Shown here: one piece after another, positions 7,204-13,519 of the stretch | Position numbering within the stretch: position 1 is the stretch's first letter | Layout: each line of letters opens with the position of its first letter | From: a virus | Strand: one strand, 5' to 3' | IMG/VR virus record: IMGVR_UViG_3300042691_026110 | Span: 1-25,997 of that record | DNA length: 25,997 nt | The notes under the pieces: generated by a model | What the model saw: only the letters and a program-made list of their open reading frames with translations | Told to the model about the DNA's origin: nothing | Database searches by the model: none | Program-made: the position numbers and the translations under genes

Positions 7204-7458
7204 TCACGCCCCAGGCATGCGAAAAATCCGGAAGGGCTTCTTGCCCTTCTTCACCGAAGCCTTGTTGGCCACGGCTTCTGCCGCTGCCAACCGATCGGCA
7301 ATCGGGGTTGCTGTCACCGACCCAGCCCCGTTGCTCGCGGACTGAATCCCGTCGACAGCGTCAGCTGCCAGGGCGTCAACGATTTCTTCTGAAGTTGTCG
7401 AAGGCATGGTCTCGGAGGTATCCCGCGCTAGAAACTCGGCACCCGGATGACGTGGCAT
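7204..7458 (-). CDS. Small hypothetical protein before portal
   Basis: An 84-residue protein with an acidic N-terminal half (Thr/Ser/Glu/Ala-rich), an Ala-rich helix I-A-D-R-L-A-A-A-E-A-V-A and a basic tail K-K-G-K-K-P-F-R-I-F-R-M. Position before portal and the Ala-rich helix recall gpW-like connectors, but length and motifs do not match well enough to name it. I use the ATG at 7458, 6 nt after the upstream stop; the ATG at 7407 is an alternative giving 67 residues. Neither has a strong ribosome site. Confidence 0.5.
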   Translation of the reverse strand: MPRHPGAEFLARDTSETMPSTTSEEIVDALAADAVDGIQSASNGAGSVTATPIADRLAAAEAVANKASVKKGKKPFRIFRMPGA

Positions 7459-7464
7459 CCAAGA

Positions 7465-7794
7465 TCATGCCGCCGACAACTTCAGTTCATCTGCAATCCG
7501 CTCTCGCGGCGTTCTGGCTTCGCGGTCGCTCAGGGTGTTGACGCTGCGATCTGACTGACGATCAGGGAAGGCATGAATGCCACGCCGACCGTCTTCGTCA
7601 GCCGGGAGATCAGAGCAGTCCGTAGCGACGAACTCGCGAGGCTGACGGCTTCGCTTCCTGGTCACGAGCTTCTCAACTTCCGATTCGTCGAACCGGTTTC
7701 GATCAACCTCGCGAAGTCTCCCCTTGCCTCGCAAGTGGATCACGTCGGAGATCGAGCATCCAAGTCGTTCAGCAGTCTCGTCAATCGTGAGCAT
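7465..7794 (-). CDS. HTH (excisionase/MerR-like) DNA-binding protein at head of late operon
   Basis: A 109-residue protein. Residues 1-48 form a HTH_17-type domain (T-I-D-E-T-A-E-R-L-G-C-S-I-S-D-V-I, then a basic K-G-R-L-R-E-V-D wing and a F-D-E-S-E-V-E-K-L helix). The rest is charged, disorder-like and Arg/Asp-rich. The ATG at 7794 follows AGAGGG. It is the first gene of the left minus-strand operon and faces the 1 kb control region, so it may act there as a regulator. The place before portal also allows a small-terminase-like DNA-recognition role. Neither can be decided from sequence. Confidence 0.65.
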   Translation of the reverse strand: MLTIDETAERLGCSISDVIHLRGKGRLREVDRNRFDESEVEKLVTRKRSRQPREFVATDCSDLPADEDGRRGIHAFPDRQSDRSVNTLSDREARTPRERIADELKLSAA

Positions 7795-8123
7795 TTCGCA
7801 CCCTCTCTATTCATAAGTATCCGTTTTGCGAGAGTCGCTCATAAGGTGCAATCGACACAAAGCCAGCATGGCAAAAGAATTGCAAGATCAATGTTATGAA
7901 ATCTGAGGCCGTCGCGATTCTGGGAAATTTTCCAAGATTCTCAGAAAAGAAAGATTCTGCAATACTTGACAGTTCCCCTGTGGGGGTTTTACTTATAGTA
8001 CGCGCCCGGAGAACCTATTCGCTATGCTGTTGACTTTCATAAATCATTCGAGTTTAGGAATAGCAAATCGCTCTAAGTCCAAGCTGCACGCCAAGATTGA
8101 GTCACATTGTTATGATAGCATTT

Positions 8124-8152
8124 TTGACCATGCTTTTGCTTAGTTATACAAT
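8124..8152 (+). promoter_or_regulatory. Sigma70-like promoter
   Basis: TTGACC, a 17-nt spacer and TACAAT, each hexamer matching five of six consensus bases. The start site would be near 8159, giving a long leader through the inverted repeat to the first gene at 8797. Confidence 0.6.
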
Positions 8153-8218
8153 AGCTTTGAATGTTTCGTAATGCAATTCGCTTGCAGTATCGCGATTGTG
8201 CTATGTGGATCAGGTGTC

Positions 8219-8378
8219 ATTTTCGAGGTCTTATACACGCACAGACAGTGGGGAGATCACACACACACACACACACGCACGTATAAGTTCATACTCATAT
8301 AAATATAAATATATATATAGATATTATACGCATGTAGATCATTACCCACTGTGTATTCGTGTATAAGACCTCGAAAAT
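8219..8378. repeat. 34-bp inverted repeat enclosing (CA)n and AT-rich tracts
   Basis: Arms at 8219-8252 and 8345-8378 are reverse complements with 21 perfect outer pairs (starting ATTTTCGAGGTC), then 3 mismatches in the inner 13. The 92-nt centre has a 19-nt CA tract (8258-8276), a TA/ATA-rich tract (about 8297-8327) and GATC on both sides. The layout is that of a large cruciform/hairpin, an origin-like structure or a tiny terminal-inverted-repeat element. No coding sequence is present inside. Confidence 0.85.
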
Positions 8379-8532
8379 AGAATTTTTCTCTATAGCAAAA
8401 GATCGGCACAGCAAGGTGTTTTGCACAATAAATGCCATTTGCTATTAACAAAACACAACAACAGGCACTTGCTTTTCTGAAATATAACAAATAGGCGTAG
8501 GCTGTTCTGGACAAACGGCTTATGCCGCTTGT

Positions 8533-8576
8533 GCTATGTATAATGTATTTTGTTGCCTGAAATACAACAACATAGC
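8533..8576. repeat. Two-step inverted repeat (hairpin)
   Basis: GCTATGT and TGTATTT on the left pair with AAATACA and ACATAGC on the right, around a 9-nt loop (tgttgcctg), with a 4/3-nt internal loop between the two 7-bp stems. It may be an RNA hairpin in the leader or an operator-like dyad. No T-run follows, so it is not a typical terminator. Confidence 0.6.
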
Positions 8577-8622
8577 AACAGCATGGGCTACTGTTCCTCA
8601 GGTGCTGTCAATCCACTTATCA

Positions 8623-8666
8623 CGCACTTTCGCTGCACTTTTCCTGCACTTTTCCTGCACTTTTCA
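8623..8666. repeat. Four 11-bp tandem repeats (iteron-like)
   Basis: Units TGCACTTTTCC at 8634-8644 and 8645-8655 are identical, 8656-8666 differs in its last base, and 8623-8633 (CGCACTTTCGC) is a degenerate copy. An 11-bp period is about one helical turn, as in iterons or tandem operators that place protein on one DNA face. They lie about 130 bp before the first plus-strand gene. Confidence 0.75.
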
Positions 8667-8796
8667 TTTTCGGCCTCGATTCACCGCTACCTTTCCGCAA
8701 CGCAATCGAACTCCTGGCTTCGCGTTTGACGCCTTCGATTGCTGGCGTGGCTCTCCGGTCACGTTTCCGATCTGAGTGGCAGGAAGGCGGTGTTTT

Positions 8797-9399
8797 GTGG
8801 CTGTGGTGAAGATTCAAGCGGATGGCGTTCCAACCGAGCTGGCCTACCGTGTGTGCAACGTGGTGAACGATACAACCGGGCATGTCATGTTCGATCCAGT
8901 GATTCAGACGTTCGAGGTTGATGGAGACGAGAATCAGGAGTTTGCTATTCGCAATTTCGAACTTCTGGTGAAGGAGATTCCGAAGATCGGATCGCTCGCG
9001 GATGAAGAGTCACGGAGGGTTGCTGATTTTCGCTGGGGCAAGTATTGCGCTGAGGCATTTATCGATTCTGTCAAGAAAACGTTCGGCCCCGGCGATTGGA
9101 TCGTTTACGGAAACCACTGCCTGACTGTCGACGCGAAGAAATCCGTGATCACTGCTGTGATGCAGATGGTTGATGCCTTTGATGCTGGGATGGAGTTTGG
9201 CAAGTCGGACAACAAAGAGCAGTCGTTCCTGCGAATCCTGAAGAGTGGAATCACCCGCCATCGCGACATCCTTCCCCGCATGGGTATGCGAGCCAGTGAG
9301 TTTGCCAAGCTCGTCAGGCGGATGATTCGCGATCAGAAGATTGAAACCAGCAAGGAAGGCCGGGGCGTCGTCTATGCCATCGCTGAGGTGGCATCGTGA
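8797..9399 (+). CDS. Unknown protein with C-terminal winged-helix-like segment
   Basis: About 200 residues. The N-terminal half has beta-like strands (V-F-D-P-V-I-Q-T-F-E-V-D-G-D) and no recognised domain. The C-terminal ~55 residues look like a winged helix: R-H-R-D-I-L-P-R-M, A-S-E-F-A-K-L-V-R-R-M-I, then K-E-G-R-G-V-V-Y-A-I. The same end pattern occurs in the next gene, so the two are likely paralogous there. The GTG at 8797 is chosen for its AGGAAGG 9 nt upstream; the GTG at 8776 is possible. It is the first gene of the plus cluster, after the iteron-like repeats, so a DNA-binding replication or regulatory role is plausible but unproven. Confidence 0.7.
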   Translation: MAVVKIQADGVPTELAYRVCNVVNDTTGHVMFDPVIQTFEVDGDENQEFAIRNFELLVKEIPKIGSLADEESRRVADFRWGKYCAEAFIDSVKKTFGPGDWIVYGNHCLTVDAKKSVITAVMQMVDAFDAGMEFGKSDNKEQSFLRILKSGITRHRDILPRMGMRASEFAKLVRRMIRDQKIETSKEGRGVVYAIAEVAS

Positions 9400-9773
9400 A
9401 GATCCTCAGGTACAAGACGATTGACGGGCGTGAATTTTGCTTCGTCGCCAACGCCGTTGAGAGAATCACCGACACGCCAGATGGTCCTAGGGTCAAGCTG
9501 AAGTGGGATCGATTCGCAAGGCTTCTCGATGAAGTGACAACCGCTGAAGTTGCTCGCGATGTGAAGCAAAGCATGATCGACAAGCCTGACGAAGTTCAGC
9601 TGAAGATCACTGTGATGATCAACAAGGGTTACGCGAAACATCGTGACCTCTTCTGCTCAATGAGAAGTTCGGCATCGCCTGACGAGTTCCGGACGGCAGT
9701 CGATCATCTCGTCAAGTCAGGAACAATCCTGGCCCACAAGGAAGGCCGGGGAACTGTCTACTCACTGAAGTGA
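9396..9773 (+). CDS. Unknown protein with winged-helix-like C-terminus (paralogous segment)
   Basis: A 125-residue protein. The N-terminal part (K-I-L-R-Y-K-T-I-D-G-R-E-F-C-F) is strand-rich, with no family recognised. The C-terminal part repeats the pattern of the preceding gene: K-H-R-D-L-F, a Ser/Met turn, E-F-R-T-A-V-D-H-L-V, then K-E-G-R-G-T-V-Y-S-L. The GTG start overlaps the preceding stop as GTGA, with GAGG upstream, so the two are translated together. Tandem, coupled and sharing a domain, they may act as a pair on the same site or DNA structure. Confidence 0.72.
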   Translation: MKILRYKTIDGREFCFVANAVERITDTPDGPRVKLKWDRFARLLDEVTTAEVARDVKQSMIDKPDEVQLKITVMINKGYAKHRDLFCSMRSSASPDEFRTAVDHLVKSGTILAHKEGRGTVYSLK

Positions 9774-9784
9774 GCTGAGTGATC

Positions 9785-9976
9785 ATGGCGACTTTGGGAA
9801 CACCGTACGAAGATGGCGGCAAGTGGTATCAGCGATGGTATCCGGTCGAAGGCGACATCAGGCCGGAGGGGCTTGAGCTGAAGACTCACGGCGGTTCGTG
9901 GGTTCCGTCTCCATCTGGTCTCACGGGGTTCACCGTCACCGAGTACGTGGCCGAATTGAAGGAGATAGTCGAATGA
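9785..9976 (+). CDS. Small Trp/Gly-rich hypothetical protein
   Basis: 63 residues, with two Trp-Tyr/Tyr-Gln-Arg-Trp-Tyr clusters near residue 13-20, a H-G-G-S-W turn and an acidic C-terminal helix (E-Y-V-A-E-L-K-E-I-V-E). No domain recognised. It lies 11 nt after the upstream stop, and the next gene overlaps its stop as ATGA. A GTG two codons upstream (9779) is an alternative start. Ribosome-site support is weak; the tight spacing favours a real gene. Confidence 0.55.
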   Translation: MATLGTPYEDGGKWYQRWYPVEGDIRPEGLELKTHGGSWVPSPSGLTGFTVTEYVAELKEIVE

Positions 9977-10284
9977 CCTCCAAGTACGAAAACACCGTCG
10001 TTACCGCTCTGCGCCAAGGCTGGTACATCGAAGAGATCCAGCAAGAGCTGCCGTCGATCGAGGCGATGACCATCCACAACATCGCCAAGCGTCACAACAT
10101 GAAGGCCCGCCACTGCCCGAAGGGCTTCATGCGACTCAAGGCAATGGCAACCACTGAAGGCAAACTCGGGGCTCCTGCAGCTGCTGCCGAATTCCACATC
10201 ACAACAGCCACAGTGAGAGCGAGTGTCTCCCGATATTGGCGACTCGAAAACGAGAGGAAGCAATGTCTCAGATCATCAATGTGA
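9973..10284 (+). CDS. Small protein with two HTH-like segments
   Basis: 103 residues. Residues ~14-46 (G-W-Y-I-E-E-I-Q-Q-E-L, then I-H-N-I-A-K-R-H-N-M-K-A-R) resemble a HTH of the phage 'which x(L) goes with x(A/K)R' kind. A second segment (A-A-A-A-E-F-H-I-T-T-A-T-V-R-A-S-V-S-R-Y-W near 66-88) has the HTH shape too. AAGGAG lies 8 nt before the ATG, the best ribosome site in this operon. The gene ends 22 nt inside the next one. A DNA-binding regulator is likely; its target is unknown. Confidence 0.65.
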   Translation: MTSKYENTVVTALRQGWYIEEIQQELPSIEAMTIHNIAKRHNMKARHCPKGFMRLKAMATTEGKLGAPAAAAEFHITTATVRASVSRYWRLENERKQCLRSSM

Positions 10285-11132
10285 ACGTGACGCCCGCTTC
10301 GTACGGGCTTGACATCGAAGGCATCAAGGCAGCGGTGGGCCAGGTTGCCGAGCTGACCATTGCCGGAGTCGATGACAAGGAAGGATTTGAGCGAGTCCGC
10401 CGTGCCCGCCTCGATCTCAAGAAGGTAAGATGCGAGATCGAGAAGAAACGCAAGGAGCTCAAGGCCGATGCTGTCGAGTTCGGCAGGCGGGTTGACGCCG
10501 CGGCAAAGGAACTCACCGCCCTTGTTGAGCCGACAGAGCAGCTCTTGCTCGGTCGAGAGGAATCGATCGAGAAGGAGATTGCAGCCATCGCAGCCCGCAA
10601 GCTGCAGGGCAGGAAGGATCGATTGACGGAAGCAGGGGCCCTGATCTTCCCCGGCCTCGACAAGATCGCAGACGATGAGTTTGAAGAACTGGTAACCGCC
10701 GCCCAGCTGGCCCACCAGAAGCGTCAGCAGCAAGAGGCCGAGGCTGCACAGGCCCGCAAACTCGAAGAGGAACGGCTCGCCAAGGAACGCGAAGAGCTGG
10801 CCCGGCAACGGAAGCAGCAAGAGGCCGAACGGATTCAAATGTTGGCCCGTATTGAGGCACAGCAGAAGGAACTGGAACTCAATCGAGCCGTGCCATTGCC
10901 TCCAGAAATCGAGCAAATCGCACCAGCTGGAGCTGCAACCACATTCCGCGAAGACACCGACCAGAAGAAACTCCAATCCGTCGTTTCAGCCATGATGTCG
11001 ATCGAGATCCCGGCCTTCTCGATCCCAGGCGTGCAGCAGAACCTCATTCGCGAAATCAAGGAGATGGCGAACTACATCCAGACGACTTACACCAACAAAT
11101 ATTTCGAGCGGCTCGAAGGGGAGGGCAAGTGA
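10263..11132 (+). CDS. Coiled-coil protein, DUF1351-like
   Basis: 289 residues. Residues ~25-95 have the pattern I-A-G-V-D-D-K-E-G-F-E-R-V-R-R-A-R-L-D-L-K-K, then R-x-x-I-E-K-K-R-K-E-L-K-A-D-A, seen in DUF1351-like phage proteins. A long Glu/Arg/Gln/Ala coiled coil follows (about 145-215), then a Pro linker and a C-terminal helical domain. In other phages this family lies next to single-strand annealing recombinase genes, but no RecT, Erf or Sak relative is adjacent here. The ATG at 10263 follows GAGG and overlaps the preceding gene by 22 bp. Confidence 0.7.
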   Translation: MSQIINVNVTPASYGLDIEGIKAAVGQVAELTIAGVDDKEGFERVRRARLDLKKVRCEIEKKRKELKADAVEFGRRVDAAAKELTALVEPTEQLLLGREESIEKEIAAIAARKLQGRKDRLTEAGALIFPGLDKIADDEFEELVTAAQLAHQKRQQQEAEAAQARKLEEERLAKEREELARQRKQQEAERIQMLARIEAQQKELELNRAVPLPPEIEQIAPAGAATTFREDTDQKKLQSVVSAMMSIEIPAFSIPGVQQNLIREIKEMANYIQTTYTNKYFERLEGEGK

Positions 11133-11536
11133 TGCTGATTGATCCCCAAGCCTCGATACCGCTGCCCGCTGGAGCCTGTCGAATGACCCCTTCGCTCATA
11201 GACCTCGTGAAACTCAAGTCGTCACTTCCAAGATCGCCTTCAGTTCAACTGATCGGATTCGAGGGGAAGTTGTATGTTCTCCAGAAACCGACATTTACCG
11301 TTCCGAAGTTCATCGAGCCGAGCTGGGGAGAAGTTCCACGAGCCTTTCGCAATGTGCGACCGATTCACTCCCGAAAACGTGTCAGCCCCTGTGCGATGAA
11401 ACGACGGGCAATGATCATGAAAGAACGAGCCGACTACGCCAAACGAGCAGATGACTTGATGTTCCGCGTGATGAGCGTCATGGAATCGAAGATCATGGCA
11501 ACTGGTAAAGAGTTCGCGATCATGGGGGCATTCTGA
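11132..11536 (+). CDS. Unknown basic protein
   Basis: 134 residues, basic, with a Pro-rich middle (F-T-V-P-K-F-I-E-P-S-W-G-E-V-P) and a long C-terminal helix rich in Met, Lys and Arg (M-K-R-R-A-M-I-M-K-E-R-A-D-Y-A-K-R). No family recognised. GGAGG lies ahead of the start, and the ATG shares one base with the upstream stop (TGATG). It shares a base with the next gene as well. The GTG at 11129 is possible. The C-terminal helix could bind nucleic acid, which is only a guess. Confidence 0.6.
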   Translation: MLIDPQASIPLPAGACRMTPSLIDLVKLKSSLPRSPSVQLIGFEGKLYVLQKPTFTVPKFIEPSWGEVPRAFRNVRPIHSRKRVSPCAMKRRAMIMKERADYAKRADDLMFRVMSVMESKIMATGKEFAIMGAF

Positions 11537-12342
11537 TGATCTCCATCCCCGCCCTCGGTCTCTCGAAGAAAGTCACAGAACGCGCCGCTCGCGTGTTTCG
11601 CGAGTGTGGATTTCAGACCGAGAAAGACCTCTCCCGCGACAAGTTCGAAGCCTGGCTCGGGAAGCTGACCAGCGAGGCCACTCGCACCAGCTACCGCTCT
11701 GCCGTGTCGTCCGTGGGGGCCCGGATGGTTTCGGCGGGACTGCTCCGCAGAAACCCGTTCTCGAACAAGGATCGACAGCTTGCCGGGTCGAAGGCCGCGG
11801 TTCCTCTGCCAGGCGATCTCGACTCACTCGCCGAACGCTTCGTCACAGCCACTGGCAAAGACCGGCAGAAGATCCGGACAGCGATTCGCAAGACGGGTAT
11901 CACGTCGGCCAGTGGGGCTCTCACTGCCAGCCTGACCACTCTCGACAAGCCCCAGCGGCTTTCGTTCCAGGCGTTCCAGCGGTGGCTGGTCGAGGCCAGG
12001 ATCGTCACTCCCAAGGTGACGGAGTTCGACATCCTGCTCACTCAGTGCCAACAGACATGGCACCACGTGGTCAAGTCTCCATCGCCGCGTGAAGCCTTCC
12101 TGCAGCTCGTCAAAGAGAACCCCATCGTAGCCGCCAGTCGGTCGCCCATTCACCTCTTCGTGAGGTCCGGTGACATCGAGTTCCACCTCACCGCCAAGAG
12201 CCTCCACGATGCCAGCAAACGAGCCGAAGAGGTTCACCTGCACTTTGTCGAGCCCGAGCGGCTGAAGAAGCCGGAGGAAGGCTTCCTTTACTGGCCTTTC
12301 GACGTTCAACGTGACGAAGAAATTCTTCACAATCTCGCTTGA
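11536..12342 (+). CDS. Protein with integrase core-binding-like N-domain and no catalytic domain
   Basis: 268 residues. The region ~28-75 (D-L-S-R-D-K-F-E-A-W-L, then T-R-T-S-Y-R-S-A-V-S-S-V-G-A, ending L-R-R-N-P-F) resembles the helical core-binding domain of tyrosine recombinases; the true integrase at 13715 has a similar ...L-I-Q-R-N-P-F end. The rest has no GLR, HxLR or catalytic Tyr box, so no recombinase activity is expected. The C-terminal part (L-F-V-R-S-G-D-I-E-F-H-L) looks like a separate alpha/beta domain. The ATG at 11536 overlaps the upstream stop (TGATG). It could bind recombination DNA, modulate the integrase or be a relic; none is shown. Confidence 0.65.
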   Translation: MISIPALGLSKKVTERAARVFRECGFQTEKDLSRDKFEAWLGKLTSEATRTSYRSAVSSVGARMVSAGLLRRNPFSNKDRQLAGSKAAVPLPGDLDSLAERFVTATGKDRQKIRTAIRKTGITSASGALTASLTTLDKPQRLSFQAFQRWLVEARIVTPKVTEFDILLTQCQQTWHHVVKSPSPREAFLQLVKENPIVAASRSPIHLFVRSGDIEFHLTAKSLHDASKRAEEVHLHFVEPERLKKPEEGFLYWPFDVQRDEEILHNLA

Positions 12343-12393
12343 CCAGTGTACCCACAGCCACTACTGTACACCCATCCAAGACGGACGAACGAA

Positions 12394-12498
12394 ATGAACA
12401 TCAAACTCACACCGGCCACCGATCCCAGGCTCTGCCTAAAGCTGGCCCACCTGAACCAGCATGCGAATGCCTACCGCTCTCGGTGGAAGGTTCGCTAA
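12394..12498 (+). CDS. Possible 34-residue peptide
   Basis: A short frame encoding a basic peptide (starts M-N-I-K-L-T-P, ends S-R-W-K-V-R), 51 nt after the preceding plus gene. Its ribosome site is weak and it overlaps the end of the minus-strand zinc-ribbon gene by 4 bp. Composition is protein-like, but there is no independent support. Confidence 0.25.
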   Translation: MNIKLTPATDPRLCLKLAHLNQHANAYRSRWKVR

Positions 12499-12698
12499 AG
12501 CAGCCTGCCCTTGCCGCATGCTTGACAGCGAAACGGGCGGAACGGAAGCCATAAAACCGAGTAAAGTAGCCAAGGGATGATGAATAGCCCTCCCGTCAAA
12601 ACGGTGAGCAGGCACCCCATTCCGTTGCTCATGTATCGCTTCTCGTGAAGCGTGTAGCGACCGCAGTACTTGCACCACTTGTGATTCTGCTGAGACAC
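12495..12698 (-). CDS. Small zinc-ribbon membrane protein (lone minus-strand gene)
   Basis: 67 residues: C-K-Y-C-G near the N-terminus, a hydrophobic segment of about 24 residues (G-M-G-C-L-L-T-V-L-T-G-G-L-F-I-I-P-W-L-L), then C-Q-A-C-G near the end. Two Cys pairs flanking a membrane stretch is a pattern seen in small phage and bacterial zinc-ribbon proteins of unknown role. I start it at the GTG at 12698 because GAAGGG lies 7 nt upstream; a TTG at 12734 would add 12 residues. It lies alone on the minus strand inside a plus-strand block, which is typical of a moron or lysogeny-expressed gene; a superinfection or membrane-stress role is a guess. Confidence 0.7.
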   Translation of the reverse strand: MSQQNHKWCKYCGRYTLHEKRYMSNGMGCLLTVLTGGLFIIPWLLYSVLWLPFRPFRCQACGKGRLL

Positions 12699-12771
12699 GG
12701 GTTGGCCCTTCGTGTTGTTGAGGAATTTCCGCAAATGTTCCGGAAAACCATCAAGTTTCTAACGATTCGTG

Positions 12772-12799
12772 TTGACCAGTTCAACCGATTCGCTATTTT
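12772..12799 (+). promoter_or_regulatory. Sigma70-like promoter before hairpin-rich leader
   Basis: TTGACC, a 16-nt spacer and TATTTT. The start would be near 12806, just before the first hairpin at 12809. It could drive a structured RNA or the leader of the excisionase/integrase operon at 13090. Confidence 0.4.
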
Positions 12800-12808
12800 G
12801 ATCCACGG

Positions 12809-13004
12809 CTGCGGCCAGGGACTGGTACCCCTGACCGCAGCAGACCCCCGCAGGAACGGAGGCCCGGACGTGGATTGTTGCTGTATTCGTTGCTTGGCGC
12901 CGCTGCGCCGCGAGGCTTTTCCTCGCCCCCCGCCCGCTTGACCCGCTACGGCATTTTCGTTGATGCCTAAATGCGAAGACCCCCGAACGATTGCCGTCGT
13001 TCGG
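12809..13004 (+). other. Hairpin-rich leader or structured RNA candidate
   Basis: Four dyads lie in 196 nt without a gene. At 12809-12840: CTGCGG+CAGGG pairs with CCCTG+CCGCAG, with one mismatch and an 8-nt loop. At 12896-12909: GGCGC-CGCT-GCGCC. At 12910-12926: GCGAGG-CTTTT-CCTCGC, directly abutting the previous one. At 12983-13004: CCGAACGA-TTGCCG-TCGTTCGG. The stems are GC-rich with short loops, and no T-run follows any of them. The stretch 12699-13089 has no convincing coding sequence. It may be a small RNA or a regulatory leader. Confidence 0.45.
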
Positions 13005-13089
13005 AGGCCATTGAATCGCAGCATCACTCCCAGCCCAGTACCACCCGGTCCAGTCGCGATGACTGCGATCGTAGGGAACCTACACGCAC

Positions 13090-13290
13090 ATGTCAACCGG
13101 AAAATCGAAACTCCCGCTGCATTTGAACGCCATCGTGAGCGATGCCCAGCTCGGTGAATTCCTCGGAATCTCGAACGCTGCAGTTCTCGCCCGCACCCTG
13201 AAGAAAATCCCTCACAAGAAGTTCGGACACACGAAGCTCGTTCGTGTCGAAGACTTCTGGAACAGCCTGGAGGGATCAGGCCATGAGTAA
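13090..13290 (+). CDS. Excisionase-like HTH protein
   Basis: 66 residues. The core has D-A-Q-L-G-E-F-L-G-I-S-N-A-A-V-L-A-R, a basic Lys-rich loop (K-K-I-P-H-K-K-F-G) and a final V-E-D-F-W-N-S-L helix, the shape of a HTH_17/excisionase-like winged helix. AGGGAA lies about 10 nt before the ATG. It opens a four-gene operon ending in the integrase, the common place for a directionality factor. The protein is a good Xis candidate, but the repressor of another promoter is not excluded. Confidence 0.7.
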   Translation: MSTGKSKLPLHLNAIVSDAQLGEFLGISNAAVLARTLKKIPHKKFGHTKLVRVEDFWNSLEGSGHE

Positions 13291-13519
13291 CGAACCATGC
13301 CCCATCACTCCTCAGTTGCTCCAGTCTCTCGGCTTCTACAAAGAGGGATTTACCCGCCCGTGGTTGCTCGACTTGCCCGGCCAGCGGCAGCTCGTGGTTT
13401 TCGAGACAGGTGGGATCTACATCCGGAACGGGATCTCGGGACTCATCGGGTGGGCCAGGACGGAGGCCGCTCTCATCAACCTGGTGCGAGCCGTTCAGGC
13501 TGTTCAGGAGGGCGAGTAA
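13283..13519 (+). CDS. Hypothetical protein in xis-int operon
   Basis: 78 residues, beginning at an ATG that overlaps the xis-like gene by 8 bp with GGAGGG 8 nt upstream. The middle has a beta-like stretch (R-Q-L-V-V-F-E-T-G-G-I-Y-I-R-N-G) and the C-terminal ~20 residues form an Ala/Leu/Val helix. No family recognised. Its position between xis and int candidates suggests a recombination accessory or regulator, which is only inference. Confidence 0.6.
   Translation: MSNEPCPITPQLLQSLGFYKEGFTRPWLLDLPGQRQLVVFETGGIYIRNGISGLIGWARTEAALINLVRAVQAVQEGE

Larger units (their letters stand above)
7795..8796. other. AT-rich non-coding divergent control region
   Basis: About 1 kb separates the divergent HTH gene (minus) and the first gene of the plus cluster, and no convincing gene lies in it. 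It is clearly more AT-rich than the genes around it. It holds a strong plus promoter (8124-8152), a 34-bp interrupted inverted repeat enclosing (CA)n and AT-rich tracts (8219-8378), a second two-step hairpin (8533-8576), a small palindrome CGGC-TTAT-GCCG (8516-8527) and four 11-bp tandem repeats (8623-8666). Open frames here come from the simple repeats. Likely roles are a regulatory hub and/or replication origin. Confidence 0.6.

Noticed and set aside
7975-7990. CCCC-TGT-GGGG followed by TTTT as an intrinsic terminator
   Set aside because: Only 4 bp of stem and no gene ends just before it on the plus strand.
7966-7999. TTGACA followed by TATAGT
   Set aside because: The spacer is 22 nt, too long, and other spacings give poor -10 boxes.
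8257-8514. Minus-strand frame with Tyr-Ile and Val-Cys repeats
   Set aside because: It translates the CA and TA tracts inside the inverted repeat.
8258-8666. CRISPR array
   Set aside because: Repeats are simple tracts and 11-bp tandem units without spacers, and no cas gene is present.
8536-8775. Plus-strand frame before the first gene
   Set aside because: It translates the hairpin and the 11-bp repeats, with no ribosome site or natural composition.
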